The notes beneath the pieces were generated by a model. The model ran no database searches. It saw only the letters and a list, made by a program, of their open reading frames with translations, and was not told the DNA's origin. The translations under genes were made by a program, and so were the position numbers. A stretch of 64,000 nt of DNA from the NCBI GenBank assembly GCA_963700705.1, contig CAVOYQ010000012.1, forward strand, positions 186,001-250,000. The letters are read 5' to 3'. Every line of letters begins with the position of its first letter. Positions within the stretch are counted from its first letter, which is position 1. The stretch is from JAHEFT01 sp963700705 (GTDB taxonomy: Bacteria; Pseudomonadota; Gammaproteobacteria; Xanthomonadales; SZUA-36). Below are positions 26,306 to 37,417 of this stretch, piece after piece.

Positions 26306-27881
26306 TCAGGGCTTAGACAGCATCTCGCACAACGGCACGTTGTCCAGCACAATACGCTCGATCGGAATTTCGTCCGAGAGGTCGAGCGAGGTGATGTCAT
26401 AGGTTACCAGACCGTTTTCGCAATCGGTGAATTCAATGGTCATGGTGCCATCACCATCCTGGTCCGTGGTGGCAGCCGGTGTTGCGGCATCGAATACACC
26501 ACCTTCGGTCACATAAATGGTCAGCGTGGCTGTATCGCCGTCGTATGGCCCCTGTGCCGTCAGCCAGCGTTGACCCGGTCCTCCCAGCATTGCCGTGACA
26601 TCTGCTGGCGGACGTTCAACGTCAAAAGTGAACCAGGTTACAAACATCTGTTTGATGACCGGGTAAACCGTGATGTTGAATCCCTGTCCACAGGTGACGG
26701 GGTTGAACCAGGCATCGTTCAGACCAGAGTTGATCGGGAACGGGCAGTCGTCGCAGCCGGGTTCCTTGACGTTTACAGAAATCACAAAACTACCGGTGGT
26801 TGCACTTGAATACGTTGTTGCCTCAGCGGTGTAGGTACCCGCCGATAATGTCATTGTGATTCGTGAGTTATCACCTGACCCGCCGTCATCGTCCCGATCC
26901 AGCACATTTCCGGTCTTACCTGCAGCCCTGCAAAAGTAGCAGATACGTATCCTTCGATGATGTCAGGTCAATGGTCACTTCTTGGGTGCTTGCCAGGTTA
27001 AATGTGTAGTAGCTGGCATACCGGCCTTCGCGATTTGTCGACGGGCAAGCCGGATCCCAGCTGCCTACGACATTGATGCCGGTGTTAATCAGGTATTCGC
27101 AGTCGGAGGGCGGAGTCTCATCCGCTGTAACTGAGATCGTGAAATCCCCGGTTTCTGTGCCCGCACTGGTCGTGGCTTCAATCGTGTATGCACCTGCGGT
27201 CAAAGTACGGGTGATCAGAGAGTTCGATCCAACACCATCGTTATCGTCTTCCTCGATCACGGCACCGTTTCGGCCAGATCCCTGAAGCAGAAACATATAG
27301 GTATCCCGGGAGGATTGCAGATTGATGATGACCTCCTGTTCAGTCGACAAAGTGAACGTGAAGTATTTCGCATACCGGGAGGCTCGATGCGTGGAGGTGC
27401 AGCCCGCTTGCCAGCTGCCGGATACTTCGAGGTTGAGGGGAAGGTAATTGTCACAGTCACCGGCGGTGGGTACCGATACCCCAAGGGAAACTGTAAAATT
27501 ACCTGTTCTGGATTGAGCATAGGTAGTGGCCTCAATCGTGTAAGTGCCTGCTGGCAAAGCCTTGACAATAGATGAATTCCTGTCACCAGAGCCTATATCA
27601 TCATTGAATTCCAATACGGATCCATTTTGGCCCGAGCCGCTGAGCAAAAACAGAAACGTATCCACCGATGATGAAAGGTTAATAGTGACTTCCTGGTTGT
27701 TCGCCAGTGTAAAAGTGTAGTACTGCGCATAAGCACCCGGATTATTGGTGGATGTACAATCCGAATCCCAGCTGCCCGATTCACTATCGTTGAGTGCGAT
27801 GGGAGTAATTACACACGCTGCCAGTAAATGACCCGGCAAGAAGGACAATAGCAGTAGCAAAACAAAATAGAATTTTTTCAC
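26306..27881 (-). CDS. Secreted PPC-repeat protein, copy B, with one frameshift
   Basis: Paralogue of the 24370-25947 gene with the same signal peptide, three PPC repeats and C-terminal domain. The GTG at 27881 aligns with the copy A start. The frame breaks in the third repeat after YLLLLQG: one extra G at about 26923 (TGCAG where copy A predicts TCAG) brings a stop. Removing it restores ~524 residues. It is unclear whether this is a true inactivation or an assembly error, but similar one-base insertions occur throughout the window. Confidence 0.75.
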
Positions 27882-28030
27882 AGTGTTTTTCACAACCTCA
27901 GTATGAGCGATTTGGCTTTATTGAAATTTGAAGACTTTAAACAAGAATCTCACCAAGACAGTCTATAGCTTTTTCTTCATTTAATCTCGAAACAGTAAGC
28001 AAGATATGAAAATTCAATCCTGGCTGCGGT

Positions 28031-30259
28031 TCAGCTCCGCGACACCCGGCTGCGCGCCTTCTTGCCGGCCCTGGCCGGCTTAACGCCATCCTCGCGCGAC
28101 GGCAGTCCCGTGTGCTGGGTCAGGATTTTCTTGCCGGTACGCCGCTGGTGTGCCTGTGCGGTATTTTTCCTGCGCGGAGCCCGGTAACCCTGGCCGGCGC
28201 TGGGCTGGCTTCCGGGAATCAGGTGCGAGTCGCGGTCACCGATCAAATCGGATCGGCCCATTTTTCGGAGCGCTTCGCGCAGCATTCCCCAATTGTCCGG
28301 GTCATGATACCTGAGCAGTGCCTTGTGCAGTTTTCGTTGTTCCGGACTTTTCACCGGAACCACTTCATCGGACTTGTAGGTCACTTTGCGCAAGGGATTT
28401 TTTCCGGAATGGTACATGGCGGTCGCCGTGGCCATGGGCGAAGGATAGAAGGCCTGCACCTGGTCCGCAGTGAAGCCGTTACGTTTCAACCAAATGGCCA
28501 GGTTAATCATGTCTTCATCGGTCGTACCCGGATGAGCCGCGATGAAATAGGGGATCAGGTACTGTTCCTTGCCTGCCGCCGCGGAGTATTTCTCGAACAT
28601 TTTCTTGAATTGATCATAGCTGCCGATGCCCGGTTTCATCATTTTTGACAGGGGCCCGCTCTCGGTGTGCTCGGGCGCAATCTTCAGTTGGCCGCCAACG
28701 TGGTGGGTGACCAGTTCCTTCACGTATTCCGGGTCCTCTACCGCCAGGTCGTAACGCAGACCAGAGGCAATCAGCACCTTTTTAACGCCCGGCAGTTCGC
28801 GCGCCTTGCGGTACAACCGGGTCAGGGACGAGTGATCGGTGTTCAGGTTGGGACAAATAACCGGGTATACGCAGCTGGGCCTGCGGCAGGCCGACTCGAT
28901 TTCCCTGCTCTTGCAGGCGATGCGGTACATGTTGGCCGTCGGACCGCCCAGGTCGGAAATCACCCCGGTAAACCCGGGGACTTTGTCCCGTATCTGCTCC
29001 ACCTCGTTGAGGATCGACTCCTCGGAACGATTCTGGATGATGCGGCCCTCGTGCTCGGTGATGGAACAGAACGTGCAACCGCCGAAACAGCCGCGCATGA
29101 TATTGACCGAAAACCGGATCATCTCGTAGGCGGGTATTTTCGCGCCCTGGTAGGAAGGGTGCGGCACGCGGGCGAAAGGCATGCCAAACACGTAATCCAT
29201 TTCCGGGGTGGATAGCGGGATCGGCGGGGAGTTCAGCCACAGGTCCAGGTTCCCGTGCTTTTGCACCAGGGCCCTGGCGTTGCCCGGGTTCGTTTCCAGG
29301 TGCAATACCCGGTTGGCATGGGCATAGAGCACCGCGTCGTTGCGGACTTTTTCGAACGATGGCAGGCGGATGACGGTGCGGTCGCGGTCGCGACCGGGAT
29401 GAGGTTTGAATGGCTTTGCTGGCCCGTCCGCCACGCCATACAGCGCGGCCTCACGGCGATCTTTCTCGGCGGCATCCATCTCGCGCACGTTCAGATAGGG
29501 ATTCACCACGCTGTCGATCTTGCCGGGCCGGTCGATGCGGGTGGAATCGATTTCCCACCAACCCGCCGGCGTATCTTTCCGGATCAATGCGCTGCCGCGC
29601 ACGTCGGTAATTCCGGCAATGTCTTCCCCCCGGGCTAGCCGGTGAGCGACCTCGACCAGGGCTCTCTCGGCGTTACCGTACAGCAACAGGTCGGCCGTGG
29701 CGTCCAGCAGGATGGACCGGCGCACACTGTCCTGCCAGTAATCATAATGGGCGATCCGCCGCAATGAAGCCTCGATACCACCCAGGATGACCGGCACATC
29801 CGGCCAGGCTTCCTTGCAGCGCTGGCTGTATACCAGCGAACAGCGGTCCGGGCGTTTGCCCCCCATTCCGCCCGGCGTGTAGGCGTCATCGGAGCGCATC
29901 TTGCGCTCCGCGGTGTAGCGATTGATCATGGAATCCATGTTGCCGGCGGCGACGCCAAAAAACAGGTTGGGCTTGCCCAGTGCCTTGAACGCATCAGCCG
30001 ACTGCCAGTCCGGCTGGGCGATGATTCCTACCCGGAAACCCTGGGCCTCCAGCAATCGTCCGACAATTGCCATACCGAACGACGGGTGATCCACGTAGGC
30101 ATCACCGGTGACGATGATGATGTCGCAGGAGTCCCAACCCAGCTTTTCCATTTCCGCCCGGCTCATGGGCAAAAACGGCGCGACGCCAAAACACTCGGCC
30201 CAATACTTCGGATAGCCGAACAGCTCGGTGGGTGGAGCCGGGATGTTGATCTTCGACAT
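28031..30259 (-). CDS. ygiQ: YgiQ-family radical SAM protein
   Basis: 742 residues from ATG 30259. N-terminal cobalamin-binding-like region (SCDIIIVTGDAYVDHPSFG), then the 4Fe-4S motif in RGCFGGCTFCSITEHEGR (C-x3-C-x2-C). QNRSEESIL, DLGGPTANMY and the DUF3362-type C-terminal region (YPSPMATATAMYHSG) are all characteristic of YgiQ. The last ~50 residues are Lys/Arg-rich. Its reaction is not established. An upstream GTG (30352) would add 31 residues with no family resemblance. Confidence 0.93.
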   Translation of the reverse strand: MSKINIPAPPTELFGYPKYWAECFGVAPFLPMSRAEMEKLGWDSCDIIIVTGDAYVDHPSFGMAIVGRLLEAQGFRVGIIAQPDWQSADAFKALGKPNLFFGVAAGNMDSMINRYTAERKMRSDDAYTPGGMGGKRPDRCSLVYSQRCKEAWPDVPVILGGIEASLRRIAHYDYWQDSVRRSILLDATADLLLYGNAERALVEVAHRLARGEDIAGITDVRGSALIRKDTPAGWWEIDSTRIDRPGKIDSVVNPYLNVREMDAAEKDRREAALYGVADGPAKPFKPHPGRDRDRTVIRLPSFEKVRNDAVLYAHANRVLHLETNPGNARALVQKHGNLDLWLNSPPIPLSTPEMDYVFGMPFARVPHPSYQGAKIPAYEMIRFSVNIMRGCFGGCTFCSITEHEGRIIQNRSEESILNEVEQIRDKVPGFTGVISDLGGPTANMYRIACKSREIESACRRPSCVYPVICPNLNTDHSSLTRLYRKARELPGVKKVLIASGLRYDLAVEDPEYVKELVTHHVGGQLKIAPEHTESGPLSKMMKPGIGSYDQFKKMFEKYSAAAGKEQYLIPYFIAAHPGTTDEDMINLAIWLKRNGFTADQVQAFYPSPMATATAMYHSGKNPLRKVTYKSDEVVPVKSPEQRKLHKALLRYHDPDNWGMLREALRKMGRSDLIGDRDSHLIPGSQPSAGQGYRAPRRKNTAQAHQRRTGKKILTQHTGLPSREDGVKPARAGKKARSRVSRS

Positions 30260-30368
30260 ATCGCTGAACCTGTGACGCCCGAAAATGGGTCTCAGGTGCA
30301 AGCGTAACACCGAATCCCCGAAGTTGCGGGAAAACCCGGGACGGACCGGCACATCCGATTGAAATCAA

Positions 30369-31814
30369 TCAGGAAAGATCAGGATCGATCGATTGCTCAA
30401 GTTCCCGGGCTGCGTTGAGCGCGTTGATCAGCTTGGCGAGGTCGGACTCGCGGGTCCGGTGGCTGGTAATACAGGCGCGCAACACCGGTCGTTTTTCAAA
30501 AATCGCAACGGAAATCCAGGCTTTACCACTCTCAACGACGCGCTGCGCAATGCGTTCGACATCCGCGCCGTGGTCGCGATCAACAAAACAGACCACCGCC
30601 AGGGCCGGATCGTTGACCACTTCCCAACCGTTTTGCCCGAGCAGATCAGCCAGCGTGGCGGCCAGTTCACGGCATCGCTGAATCATCGCGGCATAACCGG
30701 CCTGTCCCAGCACCGCCAGTGACAGGAACAGTTTGAGCCCGATGAATCGGCGTGACCACTGGATGGTCTGGCTGTACGGCGTCAGACCTTCGAGTCCCTT
30801 GGGCATATAGCTGGCCTGCACCCGGAATGTGGAATGGAAGTGGCCCCGGTCACGGCAAAGGATCATACCGGCACCCATCGGAACCGATAACCACTTGTGC
30901 GCATCGATCGTCACGGAGTCAGCAGTCTCGATTCCCGACAGGAGTTTCCTGCCCGCCGGACTGACACAGACTGCTCCGCCCCAGGCGGCATCGACGTGAA
31001 ACCAGAGACCCTGCGCCCGCGCGATCCGGCCGGTTTCCACGAGGGGATCGATCATCCCTGCATTGGTCGTCCCGGCGGTTGCCGCGACCATGACCGGAAT
31101 GCAGCCGGAAGCTTTATCACGCTCCACCATGGCCTCCAGTTCACCGGCTTTCATCCGCCCGGACCCATCGGTAGGAACCAGGCGCACCGCGGCCCGCCCG
31201 ATGCCGGACTGGTGCGCGATCTTGTACCAGGCGAGGTGGCTCTCTTCGGACGCATAAATGCAGGGTTGGCCGGAAAGTCCCACGGCGCCCTGCTCCGCGT
31301 ATTGCGGTATTGCGGAAGTCAGCGCCATCAGCGCCGCCGTGTAATTGGCTTCTGCACCGCCCGAAGTGAAATGCCCGTCCGCACGCTCTGACTCAAACCC
31401 AACCCAATGGCAGATCTCCCGGATCACGTGCCGCTCCATTTCTACCGCCGCCGGCGCATGCGACCAAACCGCCAGTTGCGGGTTCAGTGCAGCCGTTATG
31501 GTGTCGGCGATGATAGCGGGAAAGGTCGGCGACGGGTTGAACAGGCCGAAATAACCAGGATGCTGCGTATGCACCATTCCGCGGAGCAAAAGATCCACGA
31601 CGTCGTCGACAGCGGCTTCTGTTGTCCGCGACCCCTGGAAGTCATAGGCCTCGAGGCGCTCCCGAATTTCAGACATGCCAAGCGTCGGTGAGGGAGATTG
31701 CCCGGGCAGATTTTCAACGGCCTCGTTCAGGCGCTGGATGGTATGTGTCCAGAGCTTTTCCCGGGTTTCCAAATCCGGTAACAAACCTTGCTGCAATTCA
31801 GATGGGTTTTTCAT
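30369..31814 (-). CDS. PLP-dependent amino-acid decarboxylase, aromatic-L-amino-acid-decarboxylase type
   Basis: 481 residues. HPGYFGLFNPSPTFP (substrate loop), HFTSGGAEANYTAALMAL, WFHVDAAWGGAVCVSPAGR and SVTIDAHKWLSVPMG with the PLP lysine are all in place, and the length fits the group II family. Predicted reaction: removal of the alpha-carboxyl of an aromatic or related amino acid to give an amine. It lies 24 bp after the molybdenum hydroxylase gene on the same strand and 109 bp before ygiQ. The ATG at 31814 is preferred over TTG 31826. Confidence 0.88.
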   Translation of the reverse strand: MKNPSELQQGLLPDLETREKLWTHTIQRLNEAVENLPGQSPSPTLGMSEIRERLEAYDFQGSRTTEAAVDDVVDLLLRGMVHTQHPGYFGLFNPSPTFPAIIADTITAALNPQLAVWSHAPAAVEMERHVIREICHWVGFESERADGHFTSGGAEANYTAALMALTSAIPQYAEQGAVGLSGQPCIYASEESHLAWYKIAHQSGIGRAAVRLVPTDGSGRMKAGELEAMVERDKASGCIPVMVAATAGTTNAGMIDPLVETGRIARAQGLWFHVDAAWGGAVCVSPAGRKLLSGIETADSVTIDAHKWLSVPMGAGMILCRDRGHFHSTFRVQASYMPKGLEGLTPYSQTIQWSRRFIGLKLFLSLAVLGQAGYAAMIQRCRELAATLADLLGQNGWEVVNDPALAVVCFVDRDHGADVERIAQRVVESGKAWISVAIFEKRPVLRACITSHRTRESDLAKLINALNAARELEQSIDPDLS

Positions 31815-31838
31815 GCCGGGATCCAAACCTGATTTCTC

Positions 31839-34066
31839 TCAAACCCTGAAGGCCGTCTTCAGCGGTAAGCGCCGGATGCGCTGACCGGTCGCGGCAAATA
31901 TGGCATTACACACGGCCGGGGCCAACGGGGGTAACGGCGGTTCACCCAAGCCTCTCGGCTCCTCGTCGTTTTTGATGAAGTGTACTTCAACTTTTGGCGC
32001 CTGGCCGATTCGCAGCAGGCGGTAGTCGTGAAAGTTGCTCTGTTCGACCACACCGTCGCGCAGGGTGAGTTCGCCCATCAGCGCGGTGCCCAGGCCATCC
32101 AGGATCGCACCTTCAACCTGGGCAACCGCCCCTTGCGGATTGATCACCCGTCCGCAGTCCACCGCGGCGACAATCCGGTCGACTTTCAGCCGGCCCTCGC
32201 TGACGGTCACTTCAGCCACTTCAGCCACCCAGGATCCCTGGTCGTAACAGGCGGCGATGCCGCGTCCCGGCGTGTCTTCTCATCGCCCCAGCCCAGGGGC
32301 TGGGCCCAACCGGCAGCCTCAGCAGCCTTCACGATCACGCCCCTCAACCGGGCGGTATCGAGGCTGAAACGATCGGTCACCGGTACCGAATCCCGATCGC
32401 CAACCAGGCGCAGCAGGAAGGCCAGCGGGTCTTCACCGGCGCGGTGGGCCAGTTCGTCAATTGCACTGGCCGTCACGAACACGTTGGCCGAAGCCGAAAT
32501 GCCACGCCACTGGCCCAGGGGAATTCTCGACGGAACGAAAACGAATTCCAGCGACAGGTTCGGCACGAGTCCGGCCGGAAAGGTGTATTCATCCAGTTCC
32601 GTATCGTGGGGCGGGTCGTCCCGTTCGAGGTAGGCGGCACGCGAGTGTCCGGCCAGCTTGTGCTGCCAGGCCGCGATCTGCCCCAGGCCATCCAGGGCAG
32701 CCCTGATGCGATGCACGCCTGCGGGCCGCGAATAGCCGTGCTGCATGTCGTCTTCGCGTGTCCACACGACTTTCACGGGTTTCCCCGCCATCCTGGCGAG
32801 CACAGCTGCGTCGATTGCAAAATCGGAATAATAGCGCCGCCCGAAGGCGCCACCCGAACGCAACACATGCACGGTGATGAATTCGCCAGCCTGCTCCACG
32901 CTGATTCCCATGGCCTTCGCCACGGCTGATGCCAGGTCTCCCGGGTTTTGCGTGGGCGCCCAGATCTCGACTTTTCCATCGGCGAAGTTTGCGGTGCAGC
33001 TCATCGGCTCCATCGGCGCGTGGGGGAGTAAGGGCACCTGGTAAATCGCCTCGAACGTTTTCTCCCCGGCATCAAGAATCCCCCGGGCGTCACCGTCACT
33101 CCGCACGACAACTGCTTCGGCGTCCAAACCTGCCCGGAAGCGCTCGTACAGCACCGCGGTGCTGTCGAGTTCCGCTGGGTTGCGCCATTGGACTTCCAGT
33201 GCACGGGCGCCCTGCATCGCAGCCCAGGTGCTGGTGGCCAGTACTGCCACACCGGAAACAAAGTTGGGGCTGTTGGGCTGGATGATCCGCCCGCCATATT
33301 GCTCATTCGACAGCGCGTACACGGCTTTGACGCCCGCAATTTTCAGCGCTGCCTCGTCGTTGAACGACGCCACCTGGCCATCGCTGACCGGGCTGCGCCG
33401 GACCACTGCATAGAGCATTCCAGGCAGTTTCAGATCCAGGCTGAAGACCGTTTTCCCGGTAATGATGTGATCCAGGTCCACATCAGAGTGAGATTGGCCG
33501 ATCACGCGGAAATCGGCAGGAGCCTTCAGAGGAATATCCGTTGGAAGCGGCAGGCGCGCTGCTTCCGCAGCCAATTCGCCGTAGGAGGCGGACCGGTCAG
33601 TCGATTGGTCCACAACCCTGCCGTTGTCTGTCTCCAGGGATTCCGGGGCCAGCCCCCAGCGGGCTGCCGCGGCTTGCATAAGCATCAGGCGGGCCGCAGC
33701 GCCGGCTTCCCGCATGACCTGGAAATTGAGCCGGATGCTGAGACTCCCGCCGGAAAACTGTAAATCCCGTCCCGGCAGCCAGTCGGCTTGCCTGACGGTG
33801 ACATCCCCGAAACCTATATCCAGTTCCTCGGCCAAAATCATCGGCAAGCTGGTCTTCACCCCTTGCCCCATTTCCGGGTTCTGGGCGAACAGGATAATTT
33901 CGCCCCCCGGTGTAATGTGGATGAGGGGATTCAATACGTTGTTTTCGGCAGTTTTACCGGTGGTTTCTGCACCTTCGACAGTTCCGGAAAGCCGCACACC
34001 CAGCATCAGGCCGGCGGAACCGATGACACCCAATTCAAGCAGTTGGCGGCGTGAAATCCGACTCAT
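31839..34066 (-). CDS. Tat-exported molybdenum hydroxylase large subunit, IorB-like, one frameshift
   Basis: ~742 residues after correction, the length of isoquinoline 1-oxidoreductase beta subunits and membrane aldehyde dehydrogenases. Twin-arginine signal SRISRRQLLELG at the N-terminus. Then NPLIHITPGGEIILFAQNPE, GQGVKTSLPMILAEEL, SGGAFGRRYYSDFA (molybdopterin contact) and DCGRVINPQGAVAQVEGAI with GLGEPPLPPLAPAVCNA at the C-terminus. The frame breaks at about 32272-32279. One missing base (probably an A) separates ...WGDEK from GRGIAACYDQGSW. The Fe-S small subunit and the Mo-cofactor chaperone usually paired with it are absent here. The ATG at 34066 has GGAAG upstream. Confidence 0.82.
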
Positions 34067-34208
34067 TGTTTCTTCCATCAATCCAGTCACAACCTATCAC
34101 CGGCTAAAGATGAATACCCGCGCATTGCGGCAGGCGGAAAGTTTCCGGCGATGCTTCCCCGAAGCGCAGATAAAAGCGGCTCTATCCGCTCATGCTGCAC
34201 AGCCGGCC

Positions 34209-35862
34209 TTACATTTTCGTTTCGCGGAAACGGTCGAGGATCGCGCAGAGCTCGATTTCCAGCCCTGACCCCGAGGTCACCGTATCACCCAGCTCCTGGT
34301 ATTCCCCAGCGTCGACGGTGAAGGGCGGCCAGTGCGGAACGCCTGCACCGTTCGGAGAACCCGTGGCCGCAAAATTGACCCAGTACCGGCCCATGGTTTC
34401 AGTCAGCGAGCGATCCGTCTCATCCGCCGGCAACCAGTCATACGCCGTGCCGTGCGCATAGGAAATTTCGGCGCCGTGGTAAGCGAGCAACGTGTCAGCG
34501 CCCGGCCGCACGCGGGTAAATTGGTAGAAATACACCGGGTTGCCGCTCTTTGCCATTGCGTTTGCAATGAACAATGACGGGCACAGGAAATACTCCGCGG
34601 TTTCCAGCCGGTCGATCTGCAGGCGGGCCGGCACATCCGGCTCCAAAGCCAGGATTGCTGCAAGTTCCTCCCGGTAAGGGCTGTCGAAGCGCTGCAGGCC
34701 TTCTTCCAGGTCGTCGGCCGTCGCATCCTCTTTTACCCAGGGATAGTCTTCGTTTTTATTGGCGCCAATCATCAGGTCAACGTCACTTTCAATGCCATCG
34801 AGGTACATGGCCGCGAGCGACTCCGGCAGCAGCCAGCCGTCGATATTGACCGCGCTGTAATCACCGGCTTCAGCGTCCACCGCCCCCTGCACGATGGACT
34901 GCCAGCTCATGGCGCGCAACGCGGCTACGCTTTTGGCAGCGTCAGCCGGGTCCTCGGCCTCCAGGTGCTGCGCGATTTTTCTGCCCAGGGTTTCCGCTTC
35001 TTCCAGCGTGTAAAAAATATCCACCGGGTAACCGCCGCTCTGGCTGATGGCGTGGTGAAACAAACCCCTGGCAAGTGGTGAAACCATCAGCGTGGTCGTA
35101 TTGGCGGCACCGGCGGATTCACCGAAAATCGTGACGTTGTCCGGGTCTCCACCGAATGCTGAAATGTTGTCCCGCACCCATTGCAGCGCGGCGATCTGGT
35201 CGAGGATGCCATAATTACCCGAGACACCGTGGCCGGATTCGGCCGACAGGCCCTGGTGCGCCAGGAAACCGAGTGCGCCGACGCGGTAGTTGAAGGAAAC
35301 GTAGACCACCCCGCGCCGGGCGAAGTTGTGACCCAGGTATTCCGGTTCCTGGGCATAGCCGTTTCTGTTGCTGCCGCCGTAAATCCATACCATGACCGGG
35401 CGCTTTTCTCCTGGCTCCTGGCTTTGCGTCCAGACATTGAGATACAGGCAGTCTTCGCTGATATTCTGCATCGGCGGCACCACGTCCGGGGACGCTCCCA
35501 CGCGCTCGGCCACGAAGCGGTAGAACTCCGGGATTGCCCTGGAGCTGCGGACAAGCCGGCCCGAAGACACGTGCGTCCTGCACGCCCGGGCGCGCACGGT
35601 GCGGCGCCGGCGGACGCCAGCGATTATCGCCGGTGGGCGGCGCAGCAAAGGGAATGCCGCGAAAGACCACCAGGCCGGACTCCGGATCCAGAACTTCACC
35701 CTGCAGGGTTTCACCGCCGGCTTCAACGCGCGCCGCCACCCCGGCCTTATCGTGAGCCTTGACCGGTTCCACGCCCGCAGCCCGGGGTTCCGGATCCTGC
35801 CGTGAACACGCCGCCAGAAAGATCAGGATGACAACCGGTATCAGGATTCTGTTCAGGTTCAT
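34209..35862 (-). CDS. Lipoprotein carboxylesterase type B, one frameshift
   Basis: ~550 residues after correction. ATG 35862 starts a lipoprotein signal (IFLAAC). GLVVFRGIPFAAPPTGDNRW, SEDCLYLNVWTQ, VMVWIYGGS and FGESAGAANTT (catalytic Ser) with YHGAEISYAHG (catalytic His region) define the carboxylesterase/acetylcholinesterase fold. The N-terminal and main frames differ by one base: an extra G in GGG at 35530-35532 turns NPEFYRF into NPGVLPL. It shares its direction with the downstream hydroxylase gene (142 bp apart) and would hydrolyse an ester at the membrane. Confidence 0.85.
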
Positions 35863-36034
35863 TTTCTCAAACACCTCGTCAAGCCAGTCAGATTATCCCG
35901 CGACAGCAGCGGGACTCTCAGATCAATGGTGTGCGAAGCCAAGCATAGGGCATTTAAGACATAAAGTGTGCGTTCCCGGTTTGCGATAGAATCCCTGAAA
36001 CCGAATGGGCGCCTGCGCCAACAGGGACTTCCGA

Positions 36035-37417
36035 ATGCCGGATAAACGATTACAGGATCTCGACAGCTTTCTCGCACTGCACCCGCAGATCAACAGCTTC
36101 GATTTGCTGTTGCCGGACATCAACGGAATGCTGCGCGGTGTCCGCGCCACGCGCATTGAAATGCCCGGGATATTCAGGGAAGGCACGTACATGTCTGCCA
36201 GCACCATGTTGCTGGACAGCCGTGGTGTACTGCCGGAAGGCCTGGCCATCGGCCTGAAAGACGGCGACCCCGATTATGCCTGCGTGCCGGTGGCCGGCAC
36301 ACTGGCGCCGATGCCCTGGACCCGCCGGCCGATGGGGCAGTGCCTGCTGCACATGGTCGACGCCACCGGATTGCCTTACCACTATGACAGCCGCTACGTT
36401 CTGCAGCGGGTGCTGGAACGGTTCCGGGAAATCAACCTGACCCCTGTCATCGCGCTGGAACTGGAATTTTACCTGCTGGACAACAAGGACCCCCTCGCCC
36501 CGGTTCCGCGCCCGGCCCGGATCGCCGGAACCAGCCTGGCCCAAAACGCTGCGCAACTGCACAGCCTGGACGAGCTGCACGAGCTCGACGCTTTCCTGGC
36601 GGACGTCGAGGACGCCTGCCGGGCACAGGATGTGCCGATGGGCAAAATCATGTCCGAAGGCTCGCCCGGCCAGTGTGAAATCAACCTGCATCACGTCGCC
36701 GATGCAGAAAAAGCCTGCGACCACGCGTTGTTGTTGCGCCGGCTGGTGCGCGCCATTGCGTTGAATCACGGTATGGCCGCCACGTTCATGGCCAAACCGT
36801 TCACCGATCTGGACGGTAACGGAATGCATGTCCATTTCTCACTGTTGGACGCCGACGGGCGTAACGTTTTTGCGGGCAAGCCGCCTGCAGAGAAGCCTGC
36901 CGCTTACGCCCCGGCGCTGCGCCACGCGATCGGCGGCTTGCTGGCGGCCATGCCCGAAACAAGGGCGTTGCTGGCCCCAAATGCCAACTCCTACCGGCGG
37001 CTGGGTCCATCCAGCTTTGTCTCCGCCGCCCGCACCTGGGGAAACAATCACCGTCAGGTGGCCATCCGGATCCCGCCGTCGGACGACGCCAACGTCCGTC
37101 TCGAGTACCGGCCGGCAGGGGCCGATTGCAACCCGTACCTGGTACTGGCCGCGATATTGGCCGCAGCACATCATGGCATCACGCAGGGTATCGAGCCGCC
37201 AGCCATGGTACGCGAGGGGCAGGTGATCGACCACGACGGTGAAAACGCCATTTTCTGGGAAGGCGCCCTGGCAAGGTTCAGAACCGCGCAAGTCCTGCCC
37301 GGATACCTGGGCGCGGAATTTTGCGACACTTATGCACAATGCCGTGAACTGGAGGCCGCGGAATACCGCGCCCAGGTTCCGGATCTCGATTACTCATGGT
37401 ACCTGGGGAACATCTGA
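36035..37417 (+). CDS. puuA: Glutamine synthetase-like gamma-glutamylpolyamine synthetase (PuuA-type)
   Basis: 460 residues. Predicted to join glutamate to an amine with ATP. PDINGMLRGVR near the N-terminus, ALELEFYLLD and the EGSPGQCEINLHH (metal and substrate site), NHGMAATFMAKPF, GNGMHVHFSL, APNANSYRRLGP, NNHRQVAIRIP and LEYRPAGADCNPYLV follow E. coli PuuA in order. Start taken at ATG 36035. ATG 36005 would add ten residues. The stop overlaps the next start (TGATG), so it is coupled to an M19-like protein. No other puu genes are nearby, so the amine may not be putrescine. The symbol is by similarity. Confidence 0.87.
   Translation: MPDKRLQDLDSFLALHPQINSFDLLLPDINGMLRGVRATRIEMPGIFREGTYMSASTMLLDSRGVLPEGLAIGLKDGDPDYACVPVAGTLAPMPWTRRPMGQCLLHMVDATGLPYHYDSRYVLQRVLERFREINLTPVIALELEFYLLDNKDPLAPVPRPARIAGTSLAQNAAQLHSLDELHELDAFLADVEDACRAQDVPMGKIMSEGSPGQCEINLHHVADAEKACDHALLLRRLVRAIALNHGMAATFMAKPFTDLDGNGMHVHFSLLDADGRNVFAGKPPAEKPAAYAPALRHAIGGLLAAMPETRALLAPNANSYRRLGPSSFVSAARTWGNNHRQVAIRIPPSDDANVRLEYRPAGADCNPYLVLAAILAAAHHGITQGIEPPAMVREGQVIDHDGENAIFWEGALARFRTAQVLPGYLGAEFCDTYAQCRELEAAEYRAQVPDLDYSWYLGNI

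Larger units (their letters stand above)
26191..28025. repeat. Tandem duplication, copy B
   Basis: Second copy of the 24151-26125 segment. Relative to copy A it lacks 108 bp (24215-24322) between two GCCAG pentamers in the ATPase 3' end, lacks the 25976-26041 microsatellite, and has one extra base in the PPC gene. Confidence 0.8.

Noticed and set aside
35181..35762. Rightward reading frame opposite the carboxylesterase
   Set aside because: Complement of a clear esterase gene; His/Arg-rich nonsense product.
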